Positions 42,223 through 51,473 of a stretch of DNA of 64,000 bases are shown piece by piece. The stretch is from the NCBI RefSeq assembly GCF_042649925.1, contig NZ_JBHSAF010000014.1, positions 806,001-870,000 of the forward strand. Reading direction: 5' to 3'. Numbering within the stretch: position 1 is the stretch's first letter; each line of letters starts with the position of its first letter. The translations under genes were made by a program, and so were the position numbers. This DNA comes from Pseudaeromonas sharmana. Its GTDB lineage: Bacteria > Pseudomonadota > Gammaproteobacteria > Enterobacterales > Aeromonadaceae. The notes beneath the pieces are model-generated. The model searched no databases, had not been told where the DNA came from, and saw only the letters and a list, made by a program, of their open reading frames with translations.

Positions 42223-43474
42223 GCAAGTCAAGGTTTACTACGAGGGCTGGGGGGAACGCTGGCTATGGGGCACGCTGGTGTCGACCACCACCCTCACCGG
42301 CCGTCCGCAGATCCTGTTTGAGTACAGCCATGAGGCCAAAGCCCGCGGCCTGGAACTCTCCTCCTATGCTCTGCCATTGCAAGGTCCTCAACTACGCCGG
42401 GATTTCCCCTCTCACCAGTTAGGCCTGCCGGGGCCCGTCTATGACGCGTTACCTGACGGTTGGGGCATGCTGTTGATGGACAGACTATTTCGGCGGCGGG
42501 GACTTATCACGGCACGGATCGGCCCCTTGGAGCGACTGGCCTATATTGGCAGCAATGCCATGGGAGCCATGTCATTCGAGCCCGTCGCGCCCGAGGGCAA
42601 GCTTTCACAGCAGCACATCCCGCTCGACCAGCTCGCCGCTGAGGTGCAGGACGTGCTGCAGGGTGCAGATGGCGAATTTCTGCAGCGGCTGTTGCAAATG
42701 GGCGGCTCACCGCAAGGCGCCCGCCCCAAGGCACTGATCTATCGCGATCCGCACACCGGCACCTTTACCACTGCCGCCACGCCGGGCTTTGACGCCTGGC
42801 TCATCAAGTTCCCGGCCAAGGATGAACACGCCGAGGTGTGTGCCATCGAAATGGTCTATGCCGAATGTTTGCGGCTGTGCGGCATCCAGACGCCTGACAC
42901 TGAATATTTCACGTTGCCCAACGGGCTGGCAGCCTTTGCCAGCAAACGCTTTGACCGCCAGGACGGCCTGCGCATCCCCATGCAGAGTCTGGCCGCCTTT
43001 ACCGGTGCCGACTATCGGGCGCCGGGGGCATTGGACTACGTTAATTTTCTGCGCGCGACCCGACTCTGTACCAATGACGTGCGGGAGATGGCCTTCGCCT
43101 TCGAGCGTACCGTCTTCAATGTGGTATTCAATAACCGGGACGATCATCCCAAGAATTTTGCCTACCTGATGTCATCTACCGGTCAGTGGAAGCTAGCCCC
43201 GGCCTATGACGTGACCTTCTGCGAAGGGCCTGGCGGCTATCACCAGATGGATGTGCTGGGTGAAGCACTGGCCGTCGATCGCGCCACGCTGCTGCGGCTC
43301 GCCGAGGAGGCGGAAGTCCCGGCACAGAATGCTAACCGCACCATTGACCACATCAGCGAGGTGGCCAGTCAGTTTTCAACCATCGCCGACAGGCTGCTGC
43401 CGCAGGCAATTAGCCCCGCAACGCTACGTCTGATCCAGAGCCGGATAGAGCAGAACCTGGCACTGCTGGGCTAA
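42215..43474 (+). CDS. HipA-family serine/threonine kinase toxin
   Basis: 419 residues from the ATG at 42215. HipA family toxins phosphorylate targets such as glutamyl-tRNA synthetase and induce persistence. N-terminal subdomain about 1-110, a glycine loop GGSPQGARPK at 163-172, Lys198 in LIKF for ATP, catalytic NRDDHPKN at 307-314, and the metal-binding Asp332 in PAYDVTF. All key residues are present, so the protein is likely active. It is coupled to hipB by an eight-base overlap. Branch of the family (HipA, HipT or others) is not determined. Confidence 0.9.
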   Translation: MLEQVKVYYEGWGERWLWGTLVSTTTLTGRPQILFEYSHEAKARGLELSSYALPLQGPQLRRDFPSHQLGLPGPVYDALPDGWGMLLMDRLFRRRGLITARIGPLERLAYIGSNAMGAMSFEPVAPEGKLSQQHIPLDQLAAEVQDVLQGADGEFLQRLLQMGGSPQGARPKALIYRDPHTGTFTTAATPGFDAWLIKFPAKDEHAEVCAIEMVYAECLRLCGIQTPDTEYFTLPNGLAAFASKRFDRQDGLRIPMQSLAAFTGADYRAPGALDYVNFLRATRLCTNDVREMAFAFERTVFNVVFNNRDDHPKNFAYLMSSTGQWKLAPAYDVTFCEGPGGYHQMDVLGEALAVDRATLLRLAEEAEVPAQNANRTIDHISEVASQFSTIADRLLPQAISPATLRLIQSRIEQNLALLG

Positions 43475-43566
43475 CGGGCTGCACCAACTCGCCGGAGTCT
43501 AAGCGCAATAAATGCTTCGACATCAGTAAGACAAGAGCCGAATTGCCAACCCTATCGGCTCACCCC

Positions 43567-43597
43567 ATGAGCCGAATATGATTGGGATTCGGCTCAT
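43567..43597. repeat. Palindromic repeat between hipA and guaA
   Basis: A perfect 11-bp inverted repeat, ATGAGCCGAAT (43567-43577) with ATTCGGCTCAT (43587-43597). The preceding bases from about 43538 repeat the unit (AGCCGAAT, then ATCGGCTCA), so three or four copies of the same arm stand in alternating orientation within 60 bases. Confidence 0.75.
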
Positions 43598-43608
43598 TAC
43601 CGGCATAA

Positions 43609-43734
43609 CAGCCTAATGCCAAGGTCAGTAAGGCCACCGCCACTCGCCATCTGGCCGACTTGCTAGCAAAAGGCTGCATTGAAAAATTGCCAGGAGGCGG
43701 CATAAATACCCGCTATCTGATCAAGATGGGGTGA
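43609..43734 (+). pseudogene. C-terminal remnant of a winged-helix (Fic-like) protein
   Basis: The frame 43609-43734, blocked by an upstream TAA, translates to a 41-residue tail containing SKATATRHLADLLAKGCIEK and GGGINTRYLI. That pattern is the winged helix found at the C-terminus of many Fic proteins and some AlbA_2 ATP-binding proteins (S-x-x-T-A-x-R-x-L-x-x-L...G...TRY). The upstream body of the gene is absent. I read it as a deletion scar. Confidence 0.55.
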
Positions 43735-43764
43735 GCGGCGTGAGCATGCAAAAATTAGAAACAA

Positions 43765-43790
43765 AAAAGCCCATGTCTCCATGGGCTTTT
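43765..43790. terminator. Bidirectional terminator downstream of guaA
   Basis: AAAAGCCCATG/CATGGGCTTTT stem (43765-43775 with 43780-43790), loop of four, A-rich on the left and T-rich on the right. Confidence 0.88.
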
Positions 43791-43818
43791 AATCTAATTC
43801 AAGTCAATCTGCGCGGGA

Positions 43819-45399
43819 TTATTCCCACTCAATGGTTGCGGGTGGCTTGCCGGAGACATCGTAGACCACACGGCTGATGCCGTTGATTTCGTTGATGATC
43901 CGATTCGATACGTGCCCCAGCAGCTCATACGGCAGGTGTGCCCAGTGAGCGGTCATGAAGTCGATGGTTTCCACGGCGCGCAGCGAGACAACCCAGTCGT
44001 ACTTGCGGCCGTCGCCCATCACGCCGACAGACCGCACTGGCAGGAACACCACGAACGCCTGGCTGACCTTGTGGTACAGGTCGGCCTTGCGCAGCTCTTC
44101 GATGAAGATGGCATCGGCACGACGCAGCAGGTCACAGTACTCTTTTTTGACTTCGCCCAGCACGCGCACACCCAGGCCCGGACCCGGGAACGGGTGACGG
44201 TAGAGCATGTCGTACGGCAGACCGAGCTCCAGACCAACGCGGCGGACCTCATCCTTGAACAGCTCGCGCAGCGGCTCGACCAAGCCCATCTTCATATCTT
44301 CCGGCAGACCGCCGACGTTATGGTGCGACTTGATGACGTGCGCCTTGCCGGTCTTGGAGGCGGCCGATTCGATGACGTCCGGATAAATGGTGCCCTGGGC
44401 CAGCCACTTGACGTTGGTCAGCTTCTTGGACTCATCGTCGAACACTTCAACGAACACGCGACCGATGATCTTGCGTTTGGCTTCCGGATCCGCCACGCCT
44501 GCCAGGGCAGACAAGAAACGCTCCTCGGCTTTGACGTGAACGATATTCAGACCGAAATGATCGCCGAACATCTCCATCACCTGTTGGCCTTCGTTCAGGC
44601 GCAGCAGACCGTTATCGACGAACACGCAGGTCAGTTGCTTGCCGATGGCACGGTGCAGCAGCATGGCGACCACCGAGGAGTCGACCCCGCCGGACAGGCC
44701 GAGGATAACCTCGTCCGTACCGACCTGCTCGCGAATGCGGGCAATCGCATCATCGATGATGGTGGCCGGCGTCCATAACGCCTCGCAACCACAGATGTTC
44801 TTGACGAAGTTTTCCAGCATGCGCGCCCCCTGACGGGTGTGCGTCACTTCCGGATGGAACTGCACGCCATAGAAACGGCGCCCTTCATCAGCCATGGCCG
44901 CATGCGGACAGCTCGGCGTGGTCGCCGTGGTGACAAACGAGGATGGAATCGCTACCACCTTGTCACCGTGACTCATCCATACATCCAGCAACGGTTGGCC
45001 ATCGGCGCTGAGTGCATCTTCGATTTTATCAAACAGCGCACAGGCCTGTTTGACTTCAACCTGCGCATAACCAAATTCGCGATGACTGGTTGAGCCTTCG
45101 ACCTTGCCACCCAGTTGTTCGGCCATGGTTTGCATGCCATAGCAGATGCCCAACACTGGCACACCGGCTTCGAACACATACTGCGGCGCACGTGGGCTAC
45201 CGGCTTCGGTTACCGATTCCGGACCGCCAGAGAGGATGATGCCGTTCGGGTTGAACTCGCGGATCTGCTCCTCGGTGACATCCCAGGCCCACAGTTCACA
45301 ATAGACGCCGATTTCGCGTACGCGACGGGCGATCAGCTGGGTCACCTGGGAACCGAAGTCCAGGATCAGAATACGTTGATCGTGAATATTCTTGCTCAT
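43819..45399 (-). CDS. guaA: GMP synthase, glutamine-hydrolysing
   Basis: 526 residues (E. coli 525) from the ATG at 45399, with AGGAAAAGC before it; five codons further upstream are open but not family-like. Converts XMP to GMP. The N-terminal glutaminase domain has its Cys in LGICYGMQ near residue 87 and His in FHPEVTHT near 183. The ATP-pyrophosphatase loop LSGGVDSSV is near 236, and the C-terminal dimerisation domain ends VYDVSGKPPATIEWE. It follows guaB on the same strand. Confidence 0.97.
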   Translation of the reverse strand: MSKNIHDQRILILDFGSQVTQLIARRVREIGVYCELWAWDVTEEQIREFNPNGIILSGGPESVTEAGSPRAPQYVFEAGVPVLGICYGMQTMAEQLGGKVEGSTSHREFGYAQVEVKQACALFDKIEDALSADGQPLLDVWMSHGDKVVAIPSSFVTTATTPSCPHAAMADEGRRFYGVQFHPEVTHTRQGARMLENFVKNICGCEALWTPATIIDDAIARIREQVGTDEVILGLSGGVDSSVVAMLLHRAIGKQLTCVFVDNGLLRLNEGQQVMEMFGDHFGLNIVHVKAEERFLSALAGVADPEAKRKIIGRVFVEVFDDESKKLTNVKWLAQGTIYPDVIESAASKTGKAHVIKSHHNVGGLPEDMKMGLVEPLRELFKDEVRRVGLELGLPYDMLYRHPFPGPGLGVRVLGEVKKEYCDLLRRADAIFIEELRKADLYHKVSQAFVVFLPVRSVGVMGDGRKYDWVVSLRAVETIDFMTAHWAHLPYELLGHVSNRIINEINGISRVVYDVSGKPPATIEWE

Positions 45400-45455
45400 G
45401 CTTTTCCTGCTCAAAATTCAATACGGCGCGCAGCCGCATCAATAAACGGGTAAAA

Positions 45456-45482
45456 ACAGACAGGGCGCCATGCGCCCTGTCA
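45456..45482 (-). terminator. Intercistronic hairpin between guaB and guaA
   Basis: ACAGGGCGC/GCGCCCTGT stem (45460-45468 with 45472-45480), followed on the minus strand by CTGTTTTTAC. It lies a few bases after the guaB stop and could act as a partial terminator that lowers guaA expression relative to guaB. Confidence 0.6.
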
Positions 45483-45487
45483 TCGCC

Positions 45488-46951
45488 TTAACCGAGGCGG
45501 TAGTTCGGAGCTTCTTTGGTAATCGTCACGTCGTGAACGTGAGACTCCTTGATGCCAGAGCCGGTAATGCGCACGAACTCGGCCTTGGTGCGCATGTCTT
45601 CAATGGTAGCACTGCCGGTCAGACCCATGGCGGAGCGCAAACCACCCATTTGTTGGTGGATGATCTCCTTGAGCAGGCCCTTGTACGGTACTCGCCCTTC
45701 GATGCCTTCCGGCACCAGCTTGTCGGCCGCATTGTCAGACTGGAAGTAACGATCGGAAGAGCCCTTGGACATAGCGCCCAGTGAGCCCATGCCACGGTAG
45801 GACTTGAATGCCCGCCCCTGGAACAGTTCGATCTCACCTGGAGACTCTTCGGTGCCCGCAAACATGGAGCCCACCATCACCAGGCTGGCGCCGGCGGCGA
45901 TGGCCTTGGCAATGTCACCGGAGAAGCGGATACCGCCGTCGGCGATAACCGGGACGTTCATGCCCTTCAGTGCTTCAACGGCATCGGCCACGGCTGTGAT
46001 TTGCGGCACGCCGCAACCCGTGACGATACGCGTGGTACAGATGGAGCCTGGGCCAATACCCACCTTGACGGCACTGGCTCCGGCTTCCGCCAACGCCAAC
46101 GCGCCGGCAGCCGTCGCCACGTTCCCACCGACAATCGGTAGATGCGGGTACGCTTCGCGGGTAGCCCGGATCCGATCCAGCACACCTTGGGAGTGACCAT
46201 GGGAGGAGTCGATCAGCAACACGTCAACACCGGCTTCCACCAGCGCCGCGACACGCTCTTCGTTGCCGGCACCGGCACCCACGGCGGCACCGACACGCAG
46301 GCGACCCAGAGCATCCTTACAGGCATTCGGCTTGCGCTCGGCCTTCTGGAAATCCTTGACGGTGATCATCCCGGTCAAGTGGAACTGATCGTCAGTGATC
46401 AGCACCTTCTCGATACGATGCTTCTGCATCAGGCTCTGGACTTCTTCACGGGACGCATTCTGGCGAACCGTCACCAGGCGATCCTTCGGCGTCATCACCT
46501 CGTGAACCTTGAGGCTCAGATCGGTGACAAAACGGACGTCACGGCCGGTAATGATACCAACCAGCTCACCCACCGCGGTCACCACCGGGAAACCGGCAAA
46601 ACCGCAGGATTGAGTCAACGCCTTGATTTCGGCGATGCTCATCTCGGGGTTGACGGTCACCGGATTGGCGACGATGCCACTTTCGAACTTCTTGACGCGA
46701 CGGACCTTCTCGGCCTGTTGTTCAATCGACATGTTCTTGTGGATGAAGCCGATACCACCTTCCTGAGCCAGTGCAATGGCCAGACGGGCGCCGGTAACAG
46801 TATCCATGGCAGCAGAGACCATAGGGATATTCAGAACAATATCCTTGGTCAGGTGAGTACGCAGATCAGCGGTATGAGGTAAAACTTCAGAGTGTGCCGG
46901 GACCAACAGAACGTCGTCAAAGGTCAGGGCTTCTTTGGCAATTCGCAACAT
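45488..46951 (-). CDS. guaB: IMP dehydrogenase
   Basis: 487 residues (E. coli 488). Oxidises IMP to XMP, the rate-limiting step of GMP synthesis. A TIM barrel interrupted by two CBS domains (about 95-210). The catalytic Cys is in GPGSICTTRIVTG near residue 305. The flap and K+ site (GMGSLGAM, then GVEGRVPYKG-like EGIEGRVPYKG) are present. First gene of guaBA; divergent from xseA as in E. coli. Confidence 0.97.
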   Translation of the reverse strand: MLRIAKEALTFDDVLLVPAHSEVLPHTADLRTHLTKDIVLNIPMVSAAMDTVTGARLAIALAQEGGIGFIHKNMSIEQQAEKVRRVKKFESGIVANPVTVNPEMSIAEIKALTQSCGFAGFPVVTAVGELVGIITGRDVRFVTDLSLKVHEVMTPKDRLVTVRQNASREEVQSLMQKHRIEKVLITDDQFHLTGMITVKDFQKAERKPNACKDALGRLRVGAAVGAGAGNEERVAALVEAGVDVLLIDSSHGHSQGVLDRIRATREAYPHLPIVGGNVATAAGALALAEAGASAVKVGIGPGSICTTRIVTGCGVPQITAVADAVEALKGMNVPVIADGGIRFSGDIAKAIAAGASLVMVGSMFAGTEESPGEIELFQGRAFKSYRGMGSLGAMSKGSSDRYFQSDNAADKLVPEGIEGRVPYKGLLKEIIHQQMGGLRSAMGLTGSATIEDMRTKAEFVRITGSGIKESHVHDVTITKEAPNYRLG

Positions 46952-47003
46952 GGCAATATCTCACCGTTAGGGAAGTTGGGGGTGGGTAAAATATTGCAGC
47001 GAG

Positions 47004-47032
47004 ATTCTAGGCAGTTCACCCCTATCGGTAAA
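47004..47032 (-). promoter_or_regulatory. guaB promoter
   Basis: Minus strand: TTTACC (47032-47027), 17-bp spacer, TAGAAT (47009-47004). A possible PurR site further upstream is one base too long to accept. Confidence 0.6.
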
Positions 47033-47123
47033 GCTCTTTTTGTAGTTTTTTTACGAAAAGCCTTTGCTGCTCTGCTCAACATGCTGATAATTCCGCACTA
47101 TTCATGCTCCGAGGAAACTGCCT

Positions 47124-48476
47124 GTGCCGACTAGCCCGCAAACGATTTTCACCGTCAGCCGTCTCAATAGCGCGGTGCGGATACTTCTTGAGCAAGAGAT
47201 GGGGGTGGTGTGGTTAGTCGGCGAGATCTCCAATCTCACATTGCACAGTTCGGGGCATTGGTACCTGACATTGAAGGATGCAGGTGCTCAGGTTCGCTGC
47301 GCCATGTTTCGCGGCAGCAACCGGCTTGTCAGTTTTCGCCCCCAGCAAGGCATGCAGGTACTGGTACAGGCACGTCTGTCGCTGTATGAACCCAGAGGTG
47401 AATACCAGTTGGTACTCGAAAGCATGCGCCCTGCTGGAGCCGGGATGCAGCAACTGCAACTGGAACAACTCAAACAACGCCTGCAAACCGAAGGGCTGTT
47501 CGCGGCCGAGCGCAAGCGTCCTCTGCCATTGATGCCTCGCGCCATCGGTCTTATCACCTCGCCAACCGGGGCGGCAATACATGATTTGCTCACCGTTCTT
47601 GGCCGCCGGGCCCCGGGGATCCCGGTGATCCTCTACCCGGCACAGGTGCAGGGAGAACAGGCTCCCGCTCACCTGATCTCGGCCCTGGCTTGTGCTAACC
47701 GGCGTCAGGAGTGTGATGTGCTGATTCTTGGTCGGGGCGGTGGGGCCAGCGAAGATCTGGCTGCATTTAACGATGAAGCCTTGGTGCGGGCCATCGCGGA
47801 CAGCTCACTACCGGTAGTCAGTGCCGTGGGACATGAGAGTGATGTGACGCTGGCCGATTTTGCTGCCGACCTGCGCGCGCCAACCCCTTCGGCCGCCGCC
47901 GAGCTGGTGTCGCCAGACCAGCAAGGCATGCAACGTCAGCTGCAGCAATTGACAGATCGTTTGCAACAAAGTTGGTTACAGCGCCAGCAAACCGCGGGGC
48001 ACACGTTGCGATTGCTGGAGATGAGACTGACACACCAGCATCCACAACGTCGCCTGGAGCATCGCCAGCAGCGGCTGGATGAGTTGACGTTCCGCTTGCA
48101 GCGTCAACCCGGGATGTTGCTACAACAGGCGAACCAGGCTCTGCAACGCCTGAATCAACGCCTGCAAACCCGAGATCCCCGCCAGGGAATACAACACGCG
48201 GCCCACCAGCTGGACAAACTGGAGCAGCGGCTGCTTACGGCCCAGCAACGTCAGCATGCCCGGCGCCAGCACCATTTAGGGCTGGCGCTGACGCGACTGG
48301 ATGCAATCAGCCCTCTGGCGACGCTTGCACGCGGCTACAGTATCACCCAACGCAGCAATGGCGACGTGGTAACCGACAGTCAGCAAGTCAGCATCGGCGA
48401 ATCCCTGACTACCCGCCTGCAGCACGGTGAATTGCTCGTCATGGTCACAGAACGCCACGCCGATGCGGGCAAATAA
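47124..48476 (+). CDS. xseA: Exodeoxyribonuclease VII large subunit
   Basis: 450 residues (E. coli 456). Degrades single-stranded DNA from both ends with XseB. The start is a GTG with GAGGA eight bases upstream. An N-terminal OB-fold (about 1-105, IFTVSRLNSAVRILLE) is followed by the catalytic domain (DVLILGRGGGASEDL near 195, AVGHESDVTLADFAADLRAPTP-type motif split over 234-255), a long Gln-rich coiled coil (about 265-410) and a short C-terminal ARGYSIT segment. Divergent from guaB. Confidence 0.95.
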   Translation: MPTSPQTIFTVSRLNSAVRILLEQEMGVVWLVGEISNLTLHSSGHWYLTLKDAGAQVRCAMFRGSNRLVSFRPQQGMQVLVQARLSLYEPRGEYQLVLESMRPAGAGMQQLQLEQLKQRLQTEGLFAAERKRPLPLMPRAIGLITSPTGAAIHDLLTVLGRRAPGIPVILYPAQVQGEQAPAHLISALACANRRQECDVLILGRGGGASEDLAAFNDEALVRAIADSSLPVVSAVGHESDVTLADFAADLRAPTPSAAAELVSPDQQGMQRQLQQLTDRLQQSWLQRQQTAGHTLRLLEMRLTHQHPQRRLEHRQQRLDELTFRLQRQPGMLLQQANQALQRLNQRLQTRDPRQGIQHAAHQLDKLEQRLLTAQQRQHARRQHHLGLALTRLDAISPLATLARGYSITQRSNGDVVTDSQQVSIGESLTTRLQHGELLVMVTERHADAGK

Positions 48477-48559
48477 GCAGCAACGCGAGGCGACGCAAGG
48501 TAACGTCATGCCATCTTTGCTATGACATAGCCAGGGCTGCTTACCATGGGAGAGTCGGT

Positions 48560-49543
48560 GTGCTACGGGTTTTGTCTGTATTCCTCGCCTGCTGGCTATT
48601 CAGCCAGTCACCGTTGCTAGCGGCCGAAATTCTGGTTATTGAAAGCTATGAACCAACCCATCCGTGGGACGCCAGTTACCTGCAGGCACTAAGGCAGCGA
48701 TTGGAGCCCAAGCATCATCTGACACTGCAGCATCTGGATACCAAGCGCATTCCGCGTGAGCTATTTGAGATTGAGGCAGAAAAAATCTGGCAATCCTATC
48801 TGCAAATCAAGCCTGATCTGGTGGTGATTGGTGACGACAACGCCATCTCGTTGCTGGCGCAGCGTATCGCCGCCAATGGTACTCCCGTTGTCTATTTGGG
48901 CATGAATGACAATCCGCGCCGTAACAATCTGTATGGACAACCTAATCTGACCGGCGTACTGGAACGCCCGCTGATGAAACGCAACATCCGCGAAATGTCA
49001 GAAATGGTGCCGGATGCGCGTAAAGCCTTGATTCTTTTTGACTCGAGTGACGTCTCAATGACGGCCGTCGAGGATGAGTTCCGCAACCAAACCACGCTCA
49101 AACTTGGTAACCTGACGGTTGAAATCAAGCTATTAGGTGATTTTTCGCTCTGGAAACAGGCGGTGGAGTCGGCCAATCAGGACGGAACCGATATGATTTT
49201 TATCGGGCTGTATCACACCCTGCACGATGAGTTGGGTCAGTATACGTTGCCGGAAACCGTCATCGACTGGACCGGCCGCCACGCTCGCATGCCGTTGTTC
49301 GGATTTTGGGATTTCAGCATCGGCAAAGGCCGGGCTATTGGTGGTCTGGTACTGAGTGGCAGGGAGCAGGGCTTTGCCGCGGCTGATTTGGCGTTGGCTA
49401 TCCTCGCCTCTGACAAACCGGCACAGACTTTTGCCCCTCGCACGGCCGAACGCGGCGAATATTTGTTCAGCCAAAGCGCGCTACGACACAGCCAGCTCCA
49501 ACTGCCAGCCAACATCCGGCAGAAAAGCAATTGGCTACCCTGA
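48560..49543 (+). CDS. Orphan ABC-type substrate-binding protein
   Basis: 327 residues from a GTG with GGGAGAG five bases upstream. A signal peptide (MLRVLSVFLACWLFSQSPLLAA) precedes the mature protein, which resembles the ABC_sub_bind (PF04392-like) group of periplasmic proteins, e.g. ILVIESYEPTHPWDASY, DLVVIGDDNAIS and AVIDWTGRHA-type loops. No permease or ATPase gene is adjacent. It may serve a sensor or a remote transporter. Its stop codon abuts that of the convergent EamA gene with no gap. Confidence 0.78.
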   Translation: MLRVLSVFLACWLFSQSPLLAAEILVIESYEPTHPWDASYLQALRQRLEPKHHLTLQHLDTKRIPRELFEIEAEKIWQSYLQIKPDLVVIGDDNAISLLAQRIAANGTPVVYLGMNDNPRRNNLYGQPNLTGVLERPLMKRNIREMSEMVPDARKALILFDSSDVSMTAVEDEFRNQTTLKLGNLTVEIKLLGDFSLWKQAVESANQDGTDMIFIGLYHTLHDELGQYTLPETVIDWTGRHARMPLFGFWDFSIGKGRAIGGLVLSGREQGFAAADLALAILASDKPAQTFAPRTAERGEYLFSQSALRHSQLQLPANIRQKSNWLP

Positions 49544-50443
49544 TCACTGCATGGTCAGGCCCTGGCGTTCAAACAGATAATTCAGGGTTGCCAGCAGACC
49601 CAGAGCGATGGCAATCAAACCGATACCGATCCATTCAAACACGGTGGGCACATCGCCGAGTTGCAACCAGGCGCAAATCAAGGCGACGGCCGGGATCGCC
49701 AGCACATTCAAACCCGCCGTTCCTGCTGACAAACGTGAAAGCAGGTGTAACCATGCCAACCACCCCAGACCGGCAGCAATACAGCCGTTGAAGACCAAAA
49801 TGACGACAAATTCGATCTTCCAGGTCACGGCCGGCTGAGGCCAGACCAAGGTCAACACCAGCAGTGGCACGACACCGAGCAACAATTGCCAGAACGTCAG
49901 CCCCAAGGTATCCACCTGATGTGATTCACGCATTCGTTTGGCGATGATGGCCGATATTGCCCACGCCAGACCGGCCCCCAAAGCCAACAGCTCACCCTGC
50001 CAACCCGCACGCCCATGCCAAGGGGACAAGACACACACTAACCCCGCCAGAGCCAAGCCTACCGCCAACCACTGAATGGGCCGTAAATGCTCGCGCAAGA
50101 ACAGGCGCGCCAGAATCAAGGTCCAAAACGGCATGGTGTAGCACAAGATGGTGACCTTGCCGGTCCCCGCTTGTAATAACGCCAAAGTCGACAACAACGT
50201 AAAACCGGTGGTCTGCGTCAGACCCAGCCAGAGCGTTGGCCACAATGGCGGGACGCACCACTGACCCCGACGCCACCATAACAGGGCGCCGAGAATCAAT
50301 ACTGCCAACGTCAGCCGATAGGCGGCCATCTGCAAGGGGGTCGCAAAATCGAGACCGATCTTGCTGGCCACCCAGCTATATCCCCACACCAGCCAGAGGC
50401 CGAACAACAGGGTGAAATCTGAGGCGGTGTTGCGTGTTGACAT
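49544..50443 (-). CDS. EamA-family drug/metabolite exporter
   Basis: 299 residues with about ten hydrophobic segments in two EamA repeats (roughly 10-140 and 150-290). The N-terminal LVWGYSWVASKIGLDFA is typical. Substrate not predictable. Converges without a gap on the substrate-binding-protein gene. Confidence 0.85.
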   Translation of the reverse strand: MSTRNTASDFTLLFGLWLVWGYSWVASKIGLDFATPLQMAAYRLTLAVLILGALLWWRRGQWCVPPLWPTLWLGLTQTTGFTLLSTLALLQAGTGKVTILCYTMPFWTLILARLFLREHLRPIQWLAVGLALAGLVCVLSPWHGRAGWQGELLALGAGLAWAISAIIAKRMRESHQVDTLGLTFWQLLLGVVPLLVLTLVWPQPAVTWKIEFVVILVFNGCIAAGLGWLAWLHLLSRLSAGTAGLNVLAIPAVALICAWLQLGDVPTVFEWIGIGLIAIALGLLATLNYLFERQGLTMQ

Positions 50444-50575
50444 GCTAGGGAAAAGTCATACGAAGACAGGCAGCCACCTTGCCTGTTTCAGATCATCGGA
50501 TCAAGCCACAAAGCGCATAAACAATCGTCTTTGGTTATAAAACAAACCGAGATTTATAACAATAAAACGTAAGGC

Positions 50576-51124
50576 TCACAAAGAGCGAACGTGGGCTGCC
50601 AGATCCGCGTAGGGTTCGCGGCGCAGGTCTACCGACGGCGTCCCCAAGTAGAGGAATCCGACAATCTGGTCCTGCTCTGCCAGCTGCAGCGCACGGTGCA
50701 AACTGCGTTCGAACATCAAGGGACCCGAGCGCCAGATACCACCAAACCCCTGAGCCTGCGCCGCCATCTGCATCGCCATGACCGCACAGCCAGCGGAGAG
50801 CTGCTGCTCAAAAAGCGGGACCTTGGGGTGAGCCACCGCCTTGGCAACCACTGTGATGACCATCGGTGCCCGCAGTGGCGCTTGCCGTGCCTTGAGGACA
50901 CTCTCAGCACTCTCATTACGCTCAGTGGCCACCTCGGCCAGCATGTTACCCAGCCGAGCTCGCCCCTCGCCCTCGGCAATCAGAAACAGCCAGGGGTGCA
51001 GGGCGCCATGATCCGGTGCACGCAGTCCGGCTTGCAGAATCCTCTGCAACACCTCGCCTTGCGGAGCTGGAGAGCTCAATTGGCCAACCGACTGCCGTTG
51101 CAGTAATAATGTCAATGCATCCAT
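50576..51124 (-). CDS. ydjA: Nitroreductase-family flavoprotein YdjA
   Basis: 182 residues (E. coli 183). FMN-dependent oxidoreductase with a small, unusually buried active site; natural substrate unknown. Near the start LLLQRQSVGQLS and LRAPDHGALHPW, and GFGGIWRSGPLM near 125, match YdjA. Its position beside sppA-ansA matches enterobacterial gene order. Confidence 0.92.
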   Translation of the reverse strand: MDALTLLLQRQSVGQLSSPAPQGEVLQRILQAGLRAPDHGALHPWLFLIAEGEGRARLGNMLAEVATERNESAESVLKARQAPLRAPMVITVVAKAVAHPKVPLFEQQLSAGCAVMAMQMAAQAQGFGGIWRSGPLMFERSLHRALQLAEQDQIVGFLYLGTPSVDLRREPYADLAAHVRSL

Positions 51125-51180
51125 CCTGATTCTCCTGAGCTGACGCTAACATTCACATTTTGCTAACAGGTGCAGTATCC

Positions 51181-51354
51181 ATGAAACCCAACGGCAAGAA
51201 AATGCCCGGCGGACAAACGACATCGAAGCAACAGGTCGACGCCGCAACAGGGCCGGCGCTACTGCGCCAGCTGTTTGCTCAGCAACCGGAACGCTGCATC
51301 GCCCTGTTGCAACACTGGCTGACCAGACCCAAAACCAAGCCACCTCAGCGCTAG
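51181..51354 (+). CDS. Small hypothetical protein between ydjA and sppA
   Basis: 57 residues from the ATG at 51181 with AGGTG eight bases upstream. Lys/Gln-rich N-terminus, then an amphipathic helix (ALLRQLFAQQPERCIALLQ) and a basic tail (HWLTRPKTKPPQR). No family recognised; the helix superficially resembles C-terminal segments of secretin- or flagellar-ring proteins. It points into sppA, 119 bases upstream of its start. Confidence 0.5.
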   Translation: MKPNGKKMPGGQTTSKQQVDAATGPALLRQLFAQQPERCIALLQHWLTRPKTKPPQR

Positions 51355-51473
51355 GAAGCAACGCGTTACGAATACCCCGCCGCTTGCAGCCAGGATGAGT
51401 CGCAAACGCATCCTTGGTATTTGCGCTGTGCCATCGCATAATGAGCGCTCATCCAGTGATGATAGGATCCCCC

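Noticed and set aside
47035..47060. PurR-like site upstream of guaB
   Set aside because: The candidate has an extra base in the centre compared with the consensus, so the half-sites are out of register.
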